DNA of 64,000 nt, taken from the NCBI GenBank assembly GCA_964458325.1, contig CAYWIM010000001.1:80755-144754 (forward strand), in the 5' to 3' direction. The position numbers and the translations under genes were made by a program. The stretch comes from JAGMXM01 sp964458325. Its GTDB lineage: Bacteria > Verrucomicrobiota > Verrucomicrobiia > Limisphaerales > UBA1319. The notes below the pieces were generated by a model, which was not told the origin of the DNA, made no database searches, and saw only the letters and a program-made list of their open reading frames with translations. Below are positions 61,656 through 64,000 of the stretch, in pieces. How positions within the stretch are numbered: position 1 is the stretch's first letter; each line of letters begins with the position of its first letter.

Positions 61656-63068
61656 TCAGATCTCAGTCCAAGCGCCGGGGACAGGCGCGGGGTAACGGCC
61701 TTGGGCGTCGGCCTGGACGGGCGCGGGGCTCGATGGGGTGAGGCTGTCGACATTCGAGCAGAACTGGAAGTTCGATGCCAGCGCCTCTTCCCAGGTGACG
61801 ATTCGGCCGGTATGGACGGCGGCGCGGCCCATGATGGCGCCGAGGTTGGAGAGCGCGGCGCGCCGGGCCTCGTTGTGCGGCCGATCCTGGCGGATGGCGC
61901 TCAGGAGGACATCCCACTCGGCCTGCCAAGGATTGACGGTTTCCTTGGGCGGTCTCCAGGCGACATTGGGGGGCGCGATGCGCTGGTCCTTGTAGAGGCA
62001 GGAGGTGGGCGCATGGACATTGCCGGAGAACTGCGCGGCGCACCGGGCGCCATGGACAAAGGTCGAGAAATCCTCGTGGCACTTGGGGATGTAGCGTCCG
62101 GTGACGAGCGCCTTGGCGCCGTCGGCGAACGTGTATTCAATCGAGTAGCTATCGAGGTTTTGGCTGCAATCGGCGCTGCCGGCGAACCGGCCGCCGACGC
62201 CGTGGGCGGAGACGGGCCAGGCGTCTTTGATCCAGAAGCACTCGTCGATCTGATGGATCATGAGCTCGATGAACACGCCGCCGGAGGCCCAGAGGAACTG
62301 ATAGGGATGGCCGGGGCTGAGCTGCCAGAGCAGCTCGTTTTGCCCCCGCGGGAACGGGCCCATGAAATAACCCGAATCCATCCGGTAGGCGCGGATCAGC
62401 TGGATCTGGCCCATCGCGCCGTCGCGGATCTTCCCGATCAGCGCCTGGCGGGCGGACGAATGCCGGCACATGAGGCCGGCGGCGATCTTCAGGTTCTTTT
62501 TCTCGGCGGCCTCGCCCGCGCGCAAGATCCGCTGGATGCCTCCGGGGTCGGAGGCGAAATCTTTTTCCATGAAGACATGAATGCCTTTCTGGACGGCGTA
62601 TTCGAGGTGGGGGGGGCGAAAGGCGGCGTGGGTTGCGAGGATCGCCACGTCGCCCGGCCGCAGGCAATCGATGGCGCGCCGATAGGCATCGAAGCCGAGG
62701 AACCGGCGCTCGGGCGGGACATTGACGCGGTCGCCGAGCCGGCGGCTGAGGACCTGGTGGGATTGATCGAGGCGATCCTGGCGCAAGTCAGCCAGGGCGA
62801 CCAGCTCGATCGGGCCGCCCGCCCCCGTGCCCAGGGCGCGAGTCGTGCCGCCGTCGTCTCCGAGCACCAGGCCGCCTGCGGACATCGCGTTGCCGACGGC
62901 GCCGTTGCCGCGCCCGCCGCAGCCGATGAGCGCCAGGTGGATCGTGTAATCGTCGGCGGCGTGGACATGCGGGATGGCCACGCCCGCCAACGCGGATGCG
63001 GCAGCAAGCTGGCCAGTGGTTTTGATAAAATCGCGGCGCGAGGTGGCCGAGGTGCGATTCGAGTTCAT
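61656..63068 (-). CDS. Twin-arginine exported Gfo/Idh/MocA oxidoreductase
   Basis: 470 aa. TAT motif SRRDFIKTTGQLAAASALAG is followed by the NAD Rossmann block HLALIGCGGRGNGAVGNAM, then VFMEKDFASDPGG, and the substrate domain with GVFIELMIHQIDECFWIK. Gfo/Idh/MocA enzymes oxidise or reduce sugars and inositols. An ATG 9 bp further upstream (63077) is a possible start. Location in the periplasm is inferred from the TAT signal. Confidence 0.88.
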   Translation of the reverse strand: MNSNRTSATSRRDFIKTTGQLAAASALAGVAIPHVHAADDYTIHLALIGCGGRGNGAVGNAMSAGGLVLGDDGGTTRALGTGAGGPIELVALADLRQDRLDQSHQVLSRRLGDRVNVPPERRFLGFDAYRRAIDCLRPGDVAILATHAAFRPPHLEYAVQKGIHVFMEKDFASDPGGIQRILRAGEAAEKKNLKIAAGLMCRHSSARQALIGKIRDGAMGQIQLIRAYRMDSGYFMGPFPRGQNELLWQLSPGHPYQFLWASGGVFIELMIHQIDECFWIKDAWPVSAHGVGGRFAGSADCSQNLDSYSIEYTFADGAKALVTGRYIPKCHEDFSTFVHGARCAAQFSGNVHAPTSCLYKDQRIAPPNVAWRPPKETVNPWQAEWDVLLSAIRQDRPHNEARRAALSNLGAIMGRAAVHTGRIVTWEEALASNFQFCSNVDSLTPSSPAPVQADAQGRYPAPVPGAWTEI

Positions 63069-63171
63069 GCGCACCATGCTCGTCAGGGGGGCGAATGGAT
63101 GTCAATCCCCAAGTGCCGCAGCGGGGACATGAGGAGGCGGAGGCTGGGAGGGATCCGCCTGATCTCGGCGG

Positions 63172-64000
63172 CTACAACCCGAGCGCCTCGAACACCCGAA
63201 AGTAGATCCAATGCCCGAAATCGTTCGGATGATTGATATTATTGCCGAGGAGATCCTCGGGCTTTTTGCGCGCCGAGAGGGATTGCCAGTTGGCGAACAC
63301 GTCCGCATAGGCGCAGGTCATGCGGGCCGCCACCTGGCGCGTTGCCTCCGCATAATCCTCCATGTGATGCGAGCCGAATTTCCAGTGCGGGTTGGGCGGG
63401 AATGCGGAGAACAGGACGATCTCCGCTCCGGTCATGCTCCGGATCTGGAGGATCATCCGTTCGAGATTGAGCTCGAACTGGCGGATCGGAACGCCGCTGA
63501 CATTGTGGTCGTTCATGCCGAAGCCGATGAGGACGAGGTCGGGTTTGGGGTCCAGGACCTTGGCCTGGAGGCGCTGGAGTCCCTGGGCGGTGCTGTCGCC
63601 ACCGGTGGCGCCATTGATGGCCTGGATGGAGGCGCTGGGGTACTTGCGCTGGAGGCTGTCCGCCCAGCGCTGCCAGAAAATCAGATCTGGGCGTGAGGCA
63701 TCGCCGCCGGCGGTAATGCTGTCTCCATAGGCCACGATCTTCACCGTCTGGCCCGATTCGAGCTTTGCCCGGGTGCGCGGCAGAAGCTTGGCTTGAGGGG
63801 CTTGAACGGGCCAGGGCGCCAAGGCCGCGTATGAATAATCGATGAATGCGAAGCAGTCTTTGTTGCCGAACCCGGGAAATTTTGTGTGATCGAACTCCTG
63901 TTGTCCGAACAGCAGGTTCTGGCGGAAATCGGGCAGGGGTGAGGATAATGCACTGAATCCTGTTTCGGCACTTGAAAAGAAAGGGAGATGAGTCACAACA
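63172..64000 (-). CDS. SGNH/GDSL hydrolase, 5' end cut
   Basis: At least 274 codons from 63996; the frame is open to the window edge and the codon at 63996 is GTG, so the true start is outside. Block I is YGDSITAGG, block III is GFGMNDH, and block V is INHPNDFGH with the catalytic His. An Asp-Asn-His SGNH set is therefore complete. These esterases often deacetylate polysaccharides; the substrate is unknown. The 103 bp to the Gfo/Idh/MocA gene shows no obvious signal. Confidence 0.85.
   Translation of the reverse strand, partial: VVTHLPFFSSAETGFSALSSPLPDFRQNLLFGQQEFDHTKFPGFGNKDCFAFIDYSYAALAPWPVQAPQAKLLPRTRAKLESGQTVKIVAYGDSITAGGDASRPDLIFWQRWADSLQRKYPSASIQAINGATGGDSTAQGLQRLQAKVLDPKPDLVLIGFGMNDHNVSGVPIRQFELNLERMILQIRSMTGAEIVLFSAFPPNPHWKFGSHHMEDYAEATRQVAARMTCAYADVFANWQSLSARKKPEDLLGNNINHPNDFGHWIYFRVFEALGL

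Overview
The window looks like the chromosome of a high-GC Verrucomicrobiota bacterium (Pedosphaera/Limisphaera-like is my best guess). This rests on gene content, not a phylogenetic marker: an ECF sigma factor paired with a Ser/Thr kinase, a PEP-CTERM protein, a prepilin-like secreted protein with an H-x-DG type tail, twin-arginine Gfo/Idh/MocA and TIM-barrel proteins, DUF5069, and a complete MoxR/Bat cluster. Genes are packed tightly, often with ATGA or TGATG start/stop overlaps. I found no rRNA, tRNA, CRISPR array or complete insertion sequence.

Left part (1-10 kb, mostly minus strand). A cut DUF5069 gene and a secreted endonuclease/exonuclease/phosphatase are followed by a broken PA14-domain gene. 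Then comes a six-gene MoxR - DUF58 - DUF4381 - VWA (BatA) - VWA (BatB) - TPR (BatE) operon, read right to left from 8090 to 2481. A repeat-bearing intergenic stretch and a DUF4143 ATPase follow.

10-25.4 kb (minus strand). One long operon runs from gspE at 25321 down to a sigma-54 response regulator ending at 10123: GspE, F, G, H, I, J, K, a fused PilM-PilN type GspL, a PilO/GspM protein, a GspC-like protein, a GspD split into two genes (N-domain protein plus secretin core), a sensor kinase and an NtrC-type regulator. It encodes a type II secretion / pseudopilus machine with its own two-component control.

25.4-47.9 kb (mixed strands). This holds a Gly-rich secreted protein, a twin-arginine GH5 glycosidase, a GlcD-type FAD oxidase, a DUF2007 protein, a truncated VapBC pair, a three-gene Mla-type lipid transporter (mlaE-mlaF-mlaD), a large beta-propeller, an SDR, a PQQ-like propeller, a 273-bp inverted-repeat element abutting the stop codon of a PEP-CTERM gene, panC-nadB-MFS, a Ser/Thr kinase with its ECF sigma factor, a gene remnant, a prepilin-like protein and a sugar isomerase-like protein.

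47.9-59.5 kb (plus strand). This is the most interesting region: a compact, lower-GC, apparently transferred operon. It has a decayed excisionase-type HTH gene preceded by two palindromes, a membrane-anchored coiled-coil protein, a membrane-anchored coiled-coil McrB-like AAA+ ATPase, a DUF2357/McrC-like protein, an Hsp70/actin-like ATPase, and a large SF1 helicase with a C-terminal Vsr-like nuclease. The set has the hallmarks of an anti-phage or anti-plasmid system. I do not recognise this five-part combination as a named system.

Right end (59.6-64 kb, minus strand). Secreted and uncharacterised proteins, a twin-arginine Gfo/Idh/MocA oxidoreductase and an SGNH hydrolase that runs off the edge.
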